64,000 nt of DNA from Epiperipatus broadwayi (GCA_028023455.1 JAQFVV010006216.1:2806877-2870876), one strand, 5' to 3'; shown: positions 23,100-37,083, counted from the first letter of the stretch. The notes: a model not told the origin generated them from the letters alone. Translations and numbers: made by a program.

Positions 23100-23973
23100 A
23101 TTCATGTCTTCTAAGATGGCACAGAACACATCTTGGATTTTTTTTCAGATGTCTCCACATAAATTCTGCTATGTAGTTCTTGAGATCTTCACTTTGTGTG
23201 CCTTGGGTTCACTTGTTTTGCCACTTGAGAGAACCCCAAAGGCATTCAATGGTCTGGGTATGCACATCCAGTGTCGGACTTGACTGTCGTGGTGAAATCT
23301 CGAAGCCTCCAATTCAGAAGTTCTGTATCCTTTCCAGTAATCAGAGTAGATGCTGGAACCAGGCCTGATATTCTCATGGATGAACTGCATAAGGATGTTG
23401 GCAGATCAGGAGGGTAGAGCCACCACAAAACAATCACCTTCTTATGACAGACACCCCCGAAAATCTACTGTTGTGGAAGCATTCTGCTTTGGTGATTTTT
23501 CTGGTGACTGAATATAGTTTCATCGACCTCCACTGTCACATCAGGACTGCTGATTTGGGGGCATGGATGAGAAAGAAGGCTTTCACAACAGAACTCTCTA
23601 AAACAAGTCGTCATATTTCTTATGCCATTTTGACATATTTCCAACTCGGCTCCAATACACTTTACTGTAAGCTCGGCTCCAATACACTTTACTGTAAGCT
23701 CATCCTGGCTCCAATAATAAATTAGGCAATCTGCTTTCAAAAAAGCGATTCAGCAGTCCTCAGACCATGTTCCATGGTGAATGGAACACCTTCGACAGCA
23801 TTGATGTGATTGACATTCTATTTCAGGGGTTTGACAACACCTTAATAGCATTAAACTGCCACAAACACAGTTTCTCTGGGTGGGGAAAATATTTTTTGTT
23901 GAAGGAAGGCCACTGCATCTGCTTCTGTAGCAGATAAATCTAAAAACTTGAATGCCGAATGATCGTCTGCCAT
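23100..23973 (-). pseudogene. Merlin-type DDE transposase remnant (IS1016/IS1595-like)
   Basis: Minus from ATG 23973 (MADDHSAFKFLDLS) through a frame-broken N-terminal part. Then VEVDETIFSHQK near 23530 holds the first catalytic Asp, RPGSSIYSDYWKGYR near 23350 the second Asp, and HTQTIECLWGSLKW, frameshifted near 23255-23210, the Glu. These are the DDE blocks of the ISXO2/IS1595 domain used by Merlin transposons. All three catalytic residues are still readable, but at least three frameshifts and a 9-residue duplication break the gene. I did not identify terminal inverted repeats. Confidence 0.85.
23645..23698. repeat. 27-bp perfect tandem duplication inside Merlin
   Basis: CTCGGCTCCAATACACTTTA and the following bases occur twice with a period of 27 bp. 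In the transposase frame this repeats nine residues (LTVKCIGAE). Confidence 0.95.
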
Positions 23974-24598
23974 TGAACTGTTTAGATTTTGAAAAAATAT
24001 CGAAAAGTGCGGGACTTTATCATGAACTTTGCCTAATCATGATTTACACTCCTCATTTATTGAATTGTGACATCTGAGAATGAAAGTAGGGGTGTTTGAA
24101 AATTAGTTAGAATTTGTAGAAACTCGCATAAATTACAATACATTTAACAAAAAAAAACTGTTCTAATATAGTTTTCATCATTACAAATACAGAAACCTTC
24201 ATATCATATGTTGTACAACAGTCAAGAGTAATGTCTCTAGATAGTGTCACAACTCATTGCTAATAATCTTCAAATGCTAGTGATGTTGGAGGAAGCGTGC
24301 ACTTTAACAATATCTAGTGTTTGAACAGTTTACAGGCCATAAGATCTATGAGTGGCATTGTAAACAGCACATTTCTGTGCTTTTGCATAGAAACAGCACC
24401 ATCGAGTGGTGTGGATGATCAGACAATGTATTACCATTTAAAGTACCTTGCAATTTTAGAATGGTTACATGATGGAAAGAGGGATGAGCATTCTAGTTAT
24501 TAAATAAATAAAAGAAATATTAGAGTTTTATATACAATTAAAAAAAATTTTTTTTATAGAAAAGTGACTAGCTAATTTTGTTTATATAAATTATATAT
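23974..24598. other. No recognised gene
   Basis: The stretch lies between the Merlin remnant and a gag-like segment. The right end of the Merlin copy may extend into it. Confidence 0.4.
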
Positions 24599-26074
24599 AT
24601 GATTACTCAAGCTAAAGCAAAAATGGAAGCTCAGGAAAATAAAACTGAGACTTGTGATAATGCTAGTGAGTTTAAAAACACGATTCTAAGACACAAAATA
24701 AAGAAATTAAAGAGAACATGGAAAGCATACTTAAATAAAATACAGACACTAAAGAAAACATGGAAAGTATGCTTAAATGAATGGAAAAACAAAATGAAGG
24801 ACATAAAATTGAGAGACAGACAAAAAATAACAATAGATAGAGCAATTAAGTGAATAAATAATAGGTAGGTTGGAAATCGTTTTGTAAACTTAGAAAGCAA
24901 AATTGGTGAAGTAAATCTCAAAATTCATGTAAATAAAGGTGATTAGGATAATCAATTTAAACAATTGCATGGAATAGTTGGAAGAGGTAAAAATTGACAA
25001 CGGTTGACTCAGGCAAACTTAGGCAATTGAAAATATTCAAAAGAAAGGTGAAAATCCAAATTAAAATGCAGGAAGAGATAACAGAGGGGTTAGTAAAAAT
25101 AGAGCTAGATATAAAAGAAAAGAAAATCTCATAAGATAGACTTGACTATACAAAAAGTAAGTATTGCACATGAAAATAGTCAACCACAGGTTAGTAAGGA
25201 TGTGTATATAGATGTTGATACACTAGAATATAATTTTAATCCCAGTATGTCACCCAAGTTTTAAAAATTAGGTTTTTTTCAGGACATGCAGGGGAGTACA
25301 ACTGAGTATATTAGCAGTTTAGAAAGATATTTTAGTTTAAATAAATTGACTGAAGAGAATAAAATCATGATTGCTTGTGGCCATCTCCAAAGCACATCTC
25401 AAACATGATGGGAATTGTTGTTTGACAAACCTGTGAATTCCGATCAGTTTAAGCAGGCTCTGTCAAATTTCTACTGGAGTGTGGATTGTCAAGAAGGGAT
25501 CAAAGAGAAATGCAGATCTGGAAAGGTATTTGTTCCATGTTTTTGATGGCAAGTAGTCTAATTAAGAACCTTGACCATTGATCCTTTTTCTGGAGACCAT
25601 ATTGTATGTGTAATTAGGCATAGTTTCTCTAATCACATTAAGCAGATGTTAATAGGCACTGATAAAAAAAAACTGTTGAATAGGTAGTTAATGTACTCAG
25701 TGTGTTTGATAGCAGCAATTCTGCAAATAAAGATGATCAAAAAAGAGGATTGAAACACCAATATAGAAAGCCATTAAAAGGGAATATAAATCCCAAATAA
25801 ATGCCATTAGATAGAAATGTCATGGTATGGAGGAATATCTGAAGATCAATCTTCATGGATAACTATGGAAAAAAGAAAAAGGTCAACAGGTAATGTAGTC
25901 CCAGTAGAATCATTTGTTAGACCAGAAGTGGAACTGAGATTAATAATGGGGAATATTTCTATCAATCCAGTCATAAACAACAATCTCCTAACAGAAAAAC
26001 AAATCATACCCCTGATACATCTATCAAAAGAAAGGTGCAATGATAGGATGGAAAGTGAGAAAAAAAGTATGTAG
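24599..26074 (+). pseudogene. Gag-like remnant of a Gypsy-type element
   Basis: It starts with a lysine-rich, coiled-coil-like ORF (24599-24853). After stops, 25280-25530 reads TEYISSLERYFSLNKLTEENKIMIACGHLQ and then FKQALSNFYWS and EKCRSGKVF, the pattern of a Gypsy capsid (YI-x2-F/L-E-x2-F, KI-x2-AC-x2-L, F-WS). A WW-type position is lost to a stop. A further open stretch at 25817-26074 is of unknown nature. Capsid would form the retrotransposon particle. No LTRs were matched to it. Confidence 0.6.
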
Positions 26075-27380
26075 AGAGAGGCAAAGTTTAATCCTCTGTG
26101 AATAAGGATGGCCTCTTAGTTGATGATTCCATACTTGTTAATAGGTTCTTGATAAAGGAGAATGGACAAATAATTTGTAAAGTACTCACTACAAAGACAA
26201 TCCTCTTGAGCATAGAAAAAAGGCTAGTTAACAAAAATTAATGGTACTGTTCAAATCCTAAAATGATCGTTTAAAAAAAAAGTCATGGCAAATGAACTAG
26301 GTATAATAATGTTCCATTTAATATTGAAAGGTTATAAAAAATAGAAGTATTGCATTTATATTCTCAATATTTGACAGAAATTTCAGAATCATTTGTGCCA
26401 AATTTAAATCAGGCTAATATACAAGTTTCATACTCTACTTTCCAAAATGTCAATAAATAAATAGTTAAAGAAAAATATCAGTGTTCAGAATTAAATGATA
26501 CCTACTCTTTGCCTTGTTGATTAAGCATGTAAAAAAAACACTAGTTTGTAACCAAAATTAAATTTATGTGTATGTCATTGTTTGATCATATTGCTTTCTG
26601 TATTAATGATAAATGGAGAATCTTTTATTGTTTGATATTGTCATGATTTATTGATACTTTAGAGTTCTTATCTCCCCATTATTGGTAAGTTAGTATTATT
26701 TATACCTGGAGTTGTGACTCACTTAAATGTTTGCAAACTAAACCTAAACTATAAGTTTATAATACTGCTAGAGACATTCCCTGTTTATTATTCAAGAGAC
26801 CATTTCATTTATGGCCTAAGAAAATTGTAGTAAGAATTGTTTTAATTATTTAATATTGTCTGGATGAGCAAGTATATGTTTCTTTCCAATTTTATTAGTA
26901 ATTTATCGTTTAAATATTTTAATTGACTATAATAAAATATTTTTCTTTAATATCAATTTTTCATTATTAATTTTAGGTTATTTAGATTTTATTATACAAA
27001 AGATTGTTTTAAGAAATTTATACTTACCTATGCCAACATATCTGTTTTAATCTATGAACACCGGAGAAAATTCTATAACATTAATTTACAAGAAAATGTA
27101 ATTCCCAATTTTTTTAGTTATTTGCTTCTTAATTTACAATATGTGATGCAGTGGATATAAGTGGGTTTTGTCCCTGGTGCCTTTTTAAAATAAATATAAA
27201 CTGATTCCACCAGCAATGAAAATTGTAATAAATATTAGGTCAAGTTAATCAGGAAATATAACTATGTTCTTGAAAAGTTCAAATTCTTACATGGTTAAAA
27301 GATTCCTTTTCATAGTTTAATTTGCACTTTCTAGTGCATAAAATAGAATGCCTAAATTAAACTATAAATGTCTGATCTAG
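26075..27380. other. AT-rich DNA, mostly unassigned
   Basis: Degraded open stretches at 26280-26480 may continue the retroelement upstream, but no motif is clear. Nothing else was recognised. Confidence 0.4.
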
Positions 27381-29725
27381 TTTCGAACCTATTTTAAAAG
27401 TCAAAATGTTATAAATTCAAGAGCGGTTAAATTCGCTATCATGGCCACCTGAATGGTATTAATTCATTCAAATAGGCCATAAATTTAACATCATAAAAAT
27501 AAGGAGACTCCATTTTGAAGAACTATTGCATTAGAAGTTATGTCGGCTATTAATTGTGCGATGACCTGCTAAAAAAAGCCAAATTTTGCTGTTTTCTCCA
27601 TCATGAAAACGTCTGAGTTTGGTCCATCCAAGACTGCCACAAGAACCAAAATGCAGCCAGAATAATCCTAGCTGAGTAAATTCAAAAGAAAGATGCCATA
27701 AGATGCCAAAGAAACTCACCTTCACGCCAGCCATTCAAGCCATGTAAATACCAATAAAAATTTAATTTAAAACTGCAGAATTCTGTGTTAATCCTTATTA
27801 ATTATTCTTTTAGTTAGCCAAGTATATATCTTTATGTAACTATTTTAAATGTAAATTGTTCATGTTAAACATATATCTAAAATTTCTACTTGAAAATAAT
27901 ATTTAAAGAAGGCTAAACGACCTACTTTTACTAATTTTGTTAATGCTCAGAGAGTTTAAATTTTCCCTTATAGTAATATTTAAAAAAGGGTGATATCAAA
28001 GATCTACTTTTCTAATTTCTATTATTAAACTTAATATTTACCATGTTAAATTAATCAATGTGTTATATTTATTTTTTCTTTATTTTGCTTATTGTAATTA
28101 ATAATTATGCATTTACTTCGAAACAGTGACAAATATTATCTAGAAGATATTTATTTCAAATCTTCACATTATTTTATATTATAGTGTTTTTTGCTGTGCA
28201 CTGTTTCGAAATCCTATTTTAAGTAATAGTGACCCTCTTGTGCTCGTTATTATTTTATAAATTATTAATGACGTAAATTTTAAATGTGGTTTGCAATGTT
28301 TAATTATTCTTAAATTAGAGTAACCTTGAGTATATTTATAAGCATATTTGTCCATAAATTTATTTTATAAATCCCTTAAATATACTTTCCCTCCTTAAGA
28401 GTTTTATTAGCAGTAAATAACCTAATATATTGAACGGGATAATATATATATATATATATATATATATCCCATCAGTAGCATATGTTTCTTTTATGCTATC
28501 TAAGAGTTGGTTCATGGATCAGACTAATAAGTTATTGTTCATGTATATTATAGTCCTAAATTTATATACAATATCCTCTGGCTAGGCGGATGTGATCTCT
28601 TATTTATAAATAATTCTTGTTTTGCTGCTATTATATATGTATCTAAGATGGAGACAAGGTGAATCCAGACCATCTTCTTCCTTCAGGTCATGCAGTCATC
28701 AGGCCTGAGCTAAAGGCCAGGTGGGCACATAATTCCCCCACTTCTTATGAACCCAATAAAGGTTCCTTACCCACAGCATAACGATCGGTTCCAAGGTACC
28801 GGTGCTTGGCGCAAAAACCCTTGATATCTTCACCCATCCACAGAGCAACTTTTTTTATTATATTTATCTGTGCACAGCACATTTGGTAAAATCTTATAAC
28901 CAACTCTACCTATTTAATATTTTTATTCTTCAGCATTCTCTGAAGTATTTTTGAATACCCATTCGATCTAAAGTTATTTGGGCTGGGTTATACACCCACT
29001 ATTAAAATATGTGTAATAACTAAAATGCTCCAGGTTTAGTCTAAATATCTAATAGCCACTGAACTTTGAATAGGAAATGGCATAATTATTAGATATAACA
29101 ACTTGATTATTTCTGAAATATATGCTCTCAAATTTATTCATGATAGCCAAAACTTGTTTTATTAAAGCATAAATGATTGTTCTGCCCATATGCTTATTAT
29201 TCATATATAAAAAAATCTGTTAGTTTTAAAGTCAATCAAAAGCCTGCATGCAATCCTATTTAATAAGCTCAATAGTTATATATATATATATATATATTCG
29301 TTATGCTATACTAGTTATAATGGTCAATAAATGTCATTTTAAATTAACATATATCAGTTTCTGTCTCATTATTAAATCAATCCAATTCATTAATTGATCA
29401 TAGCTATTCATTAGTAAAGCCCCCCTTATTTATTAAATATATTAGATTATATCATGAGAACATCTCTAGTATTTAAATTTGTTTATATATATGTTTAGTC
29501 CATGAGTCTCATTGTCTTCTCCACTCTGCTAGTGAGCCGGACTTAAGAATTAATTCTCGTGCACCCTCATTGTTATGTTATCCATTAGGCTTTTGATCTG
29601 GCACTTATGAAGTGGGTTCGAATTCAGATTAGTTCCTGACCTAAATCTCAGGCATGACTGGGTTTGAAGTACATTTTGTGAGTTCCAGCTCATATTAGAT
29701 GGATAAACATGTTTTGACTGGTACT
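27381..29725 (+). repeat. Long LTR-like repeat, copy 1
   Basis: From TGATCTAGTTTCGAACC to TTTTGACTGGTAC it matches 35170-40981 in the same order and orientation, apart from insertions in the second copy. An AATAAAGGTTCC with downstream ACCGGTGCTTGGCG near 28755-28815 looks like a polyadenylation region. The end TTTTGACTGGTA resembles the inner ends of the other LTR families here (GACTGGT[A/G]CA). A TA tract lies at 28441-28466. Probably a solo or paired LTR. Confidence 0.65.
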
Positions 29726-30532
29726 TAGGATTTTTTTTCTGGGTTTAGCACCTTCAATGTGAGGTGTCGATATAAACACCTACATACCCTGAGTAATGGA
29801 TTTTATGTGTATATAGCAAAAAAAAAAATAGATACAAATTTTATTAAATATTTTGTGTAAATCTTTCCTGCTCACTGGTGACTGGCACCCAAGAATTATT
29901 GAACAAGTTATAAGTCATCCTCTTACAAATTTGTCATCAGGGAGGGGAGAAAAGAAATTTAGATTAAAAGTAAAAGGGGTCCCATTATTTTATAAAAATA
30001 TTTATGAATTGAAATGGATTAAAATGAGTATGAAAAAAAAGTAAGGTCAAATTAACTAAAAGTAAAAGGTTTGAAACTGATGCAGACAAGCAAACTGAAT
30101 TAGGTCATAATCATTAACCATTTAAGTTTATTATAAAAAAAAACAGCTGAAAGAAGAGACCGGGGGTGAGTTAAATTTTATTAATTTATTTTCATTAAAA
30201 TTTCTCTTTATACCTTATTAAATCATTTTTAAAAAATTTAAATTTTTATTTAATATATTTAAATATTGAGCAGGCATCTAGTGAATGCTTAAAGATATTA
30301 GGAGGTTAGGCACAAAGTTAGAATGCAAGTGAACATGTCATTCCTGAATGGGGTGAACAGCAAACCACCATATGAAAACTTATGAAGTATAGTAAACCCA
30401 TATTTCTTAAGTATTGTCAGAAAAAAGTTTGAGAATTATATAGAATAACACTAAGAATGAAGAACTGAAATAATGAGCAAAGGGGAAGAGATAGAGATAG
30501 GAAAAGAGATAAAAGGTGGAGGGATCATGTTG
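29726..30532. other. No recognised gene
   Basis: A 63-codon chance ORF lies at 29853-30044; nothing recognisable was found in any frame. Confidence 0.4.
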
Positions 30533-32830
30533 TACCAGTCGAAAATGTATGTCCATTCAACAAGATTTAGAATCTAAGCAAAAGTACCCCAAATCCAATC
30601 ATGCCCGAGATACACAGGTCAGGAGCAATCATGAATTCTAACCTATTTGCCCATTCCCCAAATCTATAACACTACGGACAACACTCTATGGTGATGCCAC
30701 ATAAATTAATTATTTCCGGGCCTGGTGCTACATCATTTTGCATGAGACTCACCTGATGATGATGATGAGAGATTGAGTGAACCCATGATATTAAGTTTAA
30801 AATACATAAATATAAATATTATTAAGGAGATTCGAACAACTGAATTAAGTTTAAAATATATAAATATTTATTTTGACAAAAATTCAAGATTTTATATATA
30901 TTCAACTTCACACATTTAAAACTTTAATTTTGGTTACAAATATTTGATGATCTTTTTACAATTATTTTATTTCAATAGATATCACTTTAGTGCAGCGGTT
31001 ACAATACTGACGTATATTTCAAATAGACTTTTATTTAAAGTTACAAAAAATAAATTTATCTGGGTGATTGGTAGACGTTTGTACATTACAACACATATAA
31101 AGATTTGACAATAATAAAGTTTCGCTGTTTGGATGACTTTAAATGGGATGCCCTTGGCATTTGATACATAACTTTATTTAATTAACAGCATTTATTGATA
31201 ACACTAAAATGAGAATACATTCTGATCAGTATATATTTAAAACATTTATTTATTAAACATTTTCGACATTTAACTAGAAAATATTGTGAAACTTTGTCAA
31301 TATGGGGAATGGCTTATTCAATAAAGGGGAGGGCAGCTTCATTAGGGGTTGGATTTAAACTCCAACTAAAAATATTACAAAGAGAAAATGTTTCATTATT
31401 ACATATCATTACGGTTTATTTTGTCAAACAGGCTAAAAGGAAACGAACTATAGGAAATTGCGGTGTTAGCATAATAGCCGAATATTTGCGGATCCAATAT
31501 TTTGAAGTGCTTTATCATAATAATATGGAAGAAAACAGTCTAGCTGACTCGCTACCCCACATTTTGTGGAATCGGTTGACAAAAGGTCCTTGGATGGAAA
31601 TACAATGGGCCGAACTTTGCCGGAATTATCCCATGCATTGCTCTCGTTATGCGAGTATATATATATATGGTCTAGGGACATTAATCGTCCTGTTTATGAC
31701 CTGAAACGAAGATGAGAGACGACTCGGGCATTCCGACGCATGTCTCTAGATAAAGCTTAATAACATGAAGAGTGGCCTATGCTAACAACACTATTATAAT
31801 ATTATAAAATTCTTGGAATTAAAGAATAAAAATAAAGCCTTAAATAGTTTAACAAATACGTAATGACATGTTAAAATAATGACCCGTGTGAGATAAAAAT
31901 CATTTATTAAAAGTTAACTCTATAATTAATGAAGTGTGCATTGCTCCCCCTTCTTGAATCAATACTATTTTCTTGAAATATAATAAAAAAAAACTAAAAT
32001 TCATGCACTTAACAGTACAAACAATAAAATAGATTTGTTCACCAGCTCTTTTGGCGATGATGATAAGAAAGAAATTAATAGAACCGACGTATACCAATAT
32101 CCATCCCAGATTGAAAAATATTTATACATTTTGTATAATTTTACGGTATAATATTTTAAAAAAAGCATATATTCATTTAACAAGAAAAACTCAGACTTAC
32201 GAGCTATTTAGAAATAAGTAAATAAGAACTCATTAATCCCCCCCCCCTTCTAAGTTCGTAAAACTGGGTTTGATTTGCATTTAAAAATAAAAGTTTAGTG
32301 AAAAATATAAAAATATCATTTAAAATAAATTAGAACCGCACTAAATTATAAAAGAAAGTATGAAGCGTGAGTTGGATTAAATAGTTTACAATAATATTAG
32401 TTAGGGTTATAGAGAATCGATGCCAAAGAAATAATTATTAGTTTTAAAGTACTCACTGATGAGCGAGTTAAAAGAGATTAAATATACAGAAAACATTAAT
32501 TTAAAGAGAGTTTACAAGTTATAATTTTGGTAATACAATTATAATGACTTTGGGCTGGTTACCTCAGCATTCTATGGAATACAGATGAATTTTGTCTCTT
32601 GGCCTCGGCGGTTCTTTGACGGCACGGGCACACTTGAATGGTAGAAGCTACATCATGCACGGCGAAGATTGGAGCTGAAGACGGAGGGGAAGGCAGCTGA
32701 AGCCCCTCAAAAATTACACAGATGTGAAGTCGGTTAAAGACTATTGACTTAACTCTCTCTCTTTTTTGACACAATAGATTTTTGGCCCTATTTATACAAA
32801 ACTCTAAGGTGTTCAAAGAATGTTTTTTTA
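30533..32830 (-). repeat. LTR-like repeat related to the Gypsy LTR (candidate)
   Basis: It starts TGTACCAGTCGAAAATGT and continues with sequence similar to the LTR at 11435 (CTAAGCAAAAGTACC, TCTAACCTATTTGCC). A minus-strand TATA box lies at 32788. The right border is not determined. A 136-codon plus-strand ORF (31294-31704) resembles nothing known to me and is probably chance. Confidence 0.45.
32788..32797 (-). promoter_or_regulatory. TATA box of LTR-like repeat
   Basis: GTATAAATAG on the minus strand, the same decamer as in the LTRs at 44.8-50.7 kb and in the same relative orientation to the TGxACCAGTC end. Confidence 0.4.
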
Positions 32831-33303
32831 ATTAAAACTTCTTATTTTTAATTAACAGAAATATTTTAGCTATTGTTAGTGGAGATGGAATCGTTAGATA
32901 ACTGTCCAAAAATAATTTCAAATCAATTTCCAGATTGGAAATAGATTTGATAAAAAATGTTGATCTCTAATTAAAATCAATTAGCTTTGTTTTTAAATTT
33001 TACTTTCATTAACTTTAGTTAAAAAAATTCTTTTTAAAATCATGAATCCCACTCCTTTAATTATTCTTGGACAGCCATCTTCCATCTTGAATATTTTGTG
33101 TACTTATATGAAGAAAATATTTATAAAACAAATGACATATAATTACGAATAAAAATATAACACTATTTAAAAGATTTGTTTGTGCTTTTATATATATAAA
33201 AGCTCCGTTAATATATGTATATAACTGAGTCGCATTCATAAAAGTCAATGTTTAAAATTAAAGAGAATTTTTATTTGAGATTTATATTTATAAACTTCTA
33301 TAG

Positions 33304-34640
33304 ATGCTTCTCAGAAATATACTAGTTTATATAAATATGACAAAAAAAAACAGTGAGTTAAGTGGTAGAACAGTGGAGCTCGATCTTGGGCTAAGATCGA
33401 CTGCTACAATATTAAGATTGAGAAAAAAGATTACTGAGTACAACAGCAGTACAGAAGAAGAAACTGAAGGGGAAGTGAGCATGAGCCAAGATAGAGATAT
33501 GTATAGTCAAAGAAATATTGCTATAGCGAAAAATCTAGTCTCAGAGACATCAGAACAGAGATCAACTGGGGAAATTCAGAAGGAATGCCGAGACCTGGAT
33601 TGGTTGCTGAAGCAGCTTAGACAGGATGCAGAAGAAAGGGATAAGAAATGTAGAGAGGATGCAAAGGAAAGGGATCAGAAAGTGGAACAAAGATTTGAAA
33701 CCCTTGGCAGAGATATTAGACAGGAGATGACAGACAGAGATAAAAGGCTGGAAGAAATGTTGTGCCAAGGTCTACAGAAATTGTCAACCAGCAGCCAGCA
33801 GAAATCTAAAAAAATTATGGGAGAATTTAAAGAAATGTTACCTAAAGGCGAGGAAGAAAATAATAAGGAATTTGTTGTGATTAAAGAAGTTAAGGCTTTA
33901 GTTGAATAAGTAGAATGTCAGGAAAAGGGTTTGAAAGAGAGGTTCTTTAAAGTAGGGCAGAATTTAACAAATTCCAAGAGTATGAAGAAGCTCAAAGGGA
34001 GATCAGTAAGGAAATATAGGAAATAAAAGAAAACCTGCTACAAAGAAGCCAAATGGCCGCCCAAGAATGAAACATGATCACCACGTGTAATCAAGAAATG
34101 AGAAAGATCTGGCAGACATAAAAGATGCAAAAAAGAAGGGTTTAGAAAGTAACTTAACTAGTGATTATCAAGCCAATAACCCTAATAGAATGGAGATTGT
34201 GCAGGTTATTAGTAAGACAGTATATAAAGTTGATGATCTTAGAGAGAGGGAAATTGATAAGGAAAGCACCATGATCAAAGGATATGCACAGCAGGCCTTC
34301 CCAGACAGGAAAAAAAATCAGATTTAACACAAGAAATAGAAAACTTGGATACAGTCGAACCAAAAGTACCATCAGAAAATGCACCCATAGGTTTGGCAAA
34401 ATTTATACAAGTTAAATCTTTTAAAGGAAAAGTAGGATAAAACCCAAAGGCCCACCTAGAAAGTCTACAAGAACTCCTCCAGTTTTAGAATATCCAAACA
34501 GCTGACAAGGTAGTCCTTGCTATCCATTATTTGTATGGATATACTAAGTCATGGTGGGATTGCAGCATGGAGTTACTCTTTAAACAAGCTCCAGATCCTA
34601 TTTAAATGCTAAAATTTACTTTAAGGGATCTACCTCTTCC
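33304..34640 (+). pseudogene. Gag-like remnant with long coiled coil
   Basis: An open frame of 201 codons (33304-33909) is rich in E, K, R and Q with heptad-like spacing (DAEERDKKCREDAKERDQKVE), a coiled coil. After stops and frame changes, 34390-34600 reads FKGKVG, then NPKAHLESLQELLQF and LYGYTKSWWDCS, matching a retroelement capsid (KAHL-x2-L, A/S-WW). The order coiled coil then capsid also fits the gag remnant at 24.6 kb. It lies between the two long LTR-like repeats and in the same orientation, so it may be their gag. No pol was found. Confidence 0.6.
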
Positions 34641-35169
34641 CATACTCTGTATATTTATTGCACGTATTATAATAGATATTTATTGCATATATTTTGGATA
34701 TTTTGCACATTTTATATTTTAGATATACATTGCACAGTTCGTATTTTAGAAATAAAATAAAAAAAACTAACCCTACAATATTTTTTTTGACCAAGATGTA
34801 TATTCATTTGGGTATACATCTGTTTGAATAATAAATATTAATTATGATTTTATTATATATACGTATTAATAATTGATAGGTTTTCTTGTTTGTGCATATA
34901 CTACATACATATATAATAGGATATATATATGTGGGATATACATATATGTGTGTTTAGTATAAGATAGTGTAATAATGTGATATAATATAAGTTTAGCGTA
35001 GGATTGTGCCATGAGTGAAATAGTTTTCTATATGTTGAAAGAAGCCATGATAATTTCGCTTCATGTTTACATAAGTAAAGTCTTTTTTTTTTTTCACCAA
35101 GTTTACTGATATGAAATGGAAACCTTCCAATCCCTTTCCGTTTCACCAAAAACCTAATGACCTACTCAT
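34641..35169. other. No recognised gene
   Basis: AT-rich with TATATA stretches. It ends where the second copy of the long repeat begins. Confidence 0.4.
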
Positions 35170-36938
35170 CTGATCTAGTTTTGAACCTATTTTAAAAGTC
35201 AAAATATTATAAATTCAAGAGTGGTTAAATTTGCTATCATGGCCACCTGAATGGCATTAATTTGTTCACATACGAAGGTACGCTATAGTTAGACAGGATT
35301 GATAAAATTATAGCATAGAAAGGCTCATAATTTGTTATAAAATGTTTTATTAATTTATAAATCAATTCTGAATTTTATATTTGTACTATATTCGTGTGCG
35401 GATGGATAACCTAATCTATATAGGGGTGGCATGAAGATAAAATATATTTTAAGGTTTATTATATAAAAAAAGTATATCAAATGTTTTTATTTTTAAAAAT
35501 GGTTTTCTGATATTTAATATAAATAACAAAATAAAGATTTGTTTAAAATCTGTCAAAATTATTTTCTAAATAAACAAAAAAGTATTTTAAAAGAAAAAGG
35601 TTTTTTTTTTTTGTAAACAAGAAAGTAAATGGTGATCACACCTGCATTGGGCAAAAGTAAAAAGCTATTTTTACTAATTAAAGTTGTTTACAGAAAAAAA
35701 AGACTTTACCAAAAATCAGAAAACCATTACTATCTGATAAGCCGTATAAATTAATAACACCTAAAAACATGATTGAAAAATTGGAATTCAAGTATATAAT
35801 TTATATATATTTAATTAAATTTTTAAAGCTAATGAAATTTTAACACCTCAGAGACATTATCAATAGATCAAATGATTTATTTAATTAAAAGCCATTGGTC
35901 CAGAGGCAAATGGAATTCCTGAATGTGTCATGGTTTAGGAGGTGGAAAATATAAATAGGCCATAAATTTAAGTTCATAAAAATAAGGAGACTCCATTTTG
36001 AAGAACTATTGCATTAGAAGTTATGTCAGCTATTAAATGTTTGATGACCTGCTAAAAAGGTGAATTTTTCTGCTTTCTCCATTATGGAAATGTCTGAGTT
36101 TGGTCCATCCAAGGCCACCACAAGAACCAACATGCAGCCAGAATAATGCTAGCTGAACAAATTCAAAAGGAAGATGCCATAAGCCACCAAAGAAACTCTC
36201 CTTCACTCTAGCCATTCAAGCCATGTTAATACCGGTAAAAATTTAAATTAAAACTGCAGAATTCTGTGTTAATCCTTATTAATTATTCTTTTAGTTAGCT
36301 AACTATGTATCTTAATGTAACTATTTTAAATGTAAATTGTTCATGTTGAATGTATGTCTAAAATTTCTACTTGAAAATAATATTTAAAGGACGCTAAATG
36401 ATGTACTTTTGTTGCTAATTTTGTTAATGCTCAGAGAGTTTAAATTCTACCTTATAGTAATATTTTAAAAAAGAGGATATCAAAGATCTACTTTTCTAAT
36501 TTCTATTATTAAATTTAATATTTACTGTGTTAAATTAATCAATGCGTTATATTTATTTTTTCTTTATTTTGCTTATTTTAATTAATAATTATGCCTTTAC
36601 TTCGAAACAGCGAGCACTTAATTTCCAAATATTATCTAGTTTATTTCAAATCTTCATATTATTCTATATTATAGTGTCTTTTGCTGCGCACTGTTTCGAA
36701 ATCCTATTTTAAATAATAGCGACCCTCTTGTGCTCGTTATTATTTTATAAATTATCAATGATGTAAATTTTAAATGTGGCTCACAATGTTTATTTATTTT
36801 TAAATTAGAGTAACCTTGAGTATAAGTATATTTGCCTATAAATATATTTTGTAAATCCCTTAAATATACTTTTCCTCCTTAAGAGTTTTATTAGCAGTAA
36901 ATAACATAATAGATTGAACAGGAATAAAGCATATATAT
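35170..36938 (+). repeat. Long LTR-like repeat, copy 2, left part
   Basis: It matches copy 1 from its start to the TA tract. Compared with copy 1 it has about 690 extra bp (35268-35955), including a TATA box; copy 1 more likely lost this. It is interrupted at the TA tract by the ribozyme array. Confidence 0.7.
35949..35958 (+). promoter_or_regulatory. TATA box of long LTR-like repeat
   Basis: ATATAAATAG followed by GCCATAAATTTAAG on plus, in the orientation of the AATAAA signal further downstream in the repeat. Confidence 0.4.
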
Positions 36939-37083
36939 ATGAAAAACAAAAATGCAAGTTAAAAAACTTGCTAATGCTTGTATTTATGTCCACAGATGGC
37001 GTTCTACCAAAAACACCGATCAAGCGTATGTTTTGTTTACATAAACGTCAGAGTAGTATTCACTATCTCTAACTATAATTCCA

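Noticed and set aside
24631-24921. 96-codon minus-strand ORF rich in F, L and S
   Set aside because: Antisense shadow of the K-rich gag-like ORF on plus.
28680-28720. CTGATGA (minus) near 28695 as another hammerhead
   Set aside because: No GAAA at proper distance and no pairing flanks.
29925-29960. CTGATGA (minus) near 29940 as hammerhead
   Set aside because: Lacks GAAA and helix I partner.
30750-30785. CTGATGATGATGATGAG as hammerhead core
   Set aside because: A GAT microsatellite inside the LTR-like repeat; no GAAA-triplet module.
31294-31704. 136-codon plus-strand ORF
   Set aside because: No recognisable family, lies inside an LTR-like repeat and has a similar-sized antisense ORF; probably chance. 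Worth a profile search only.
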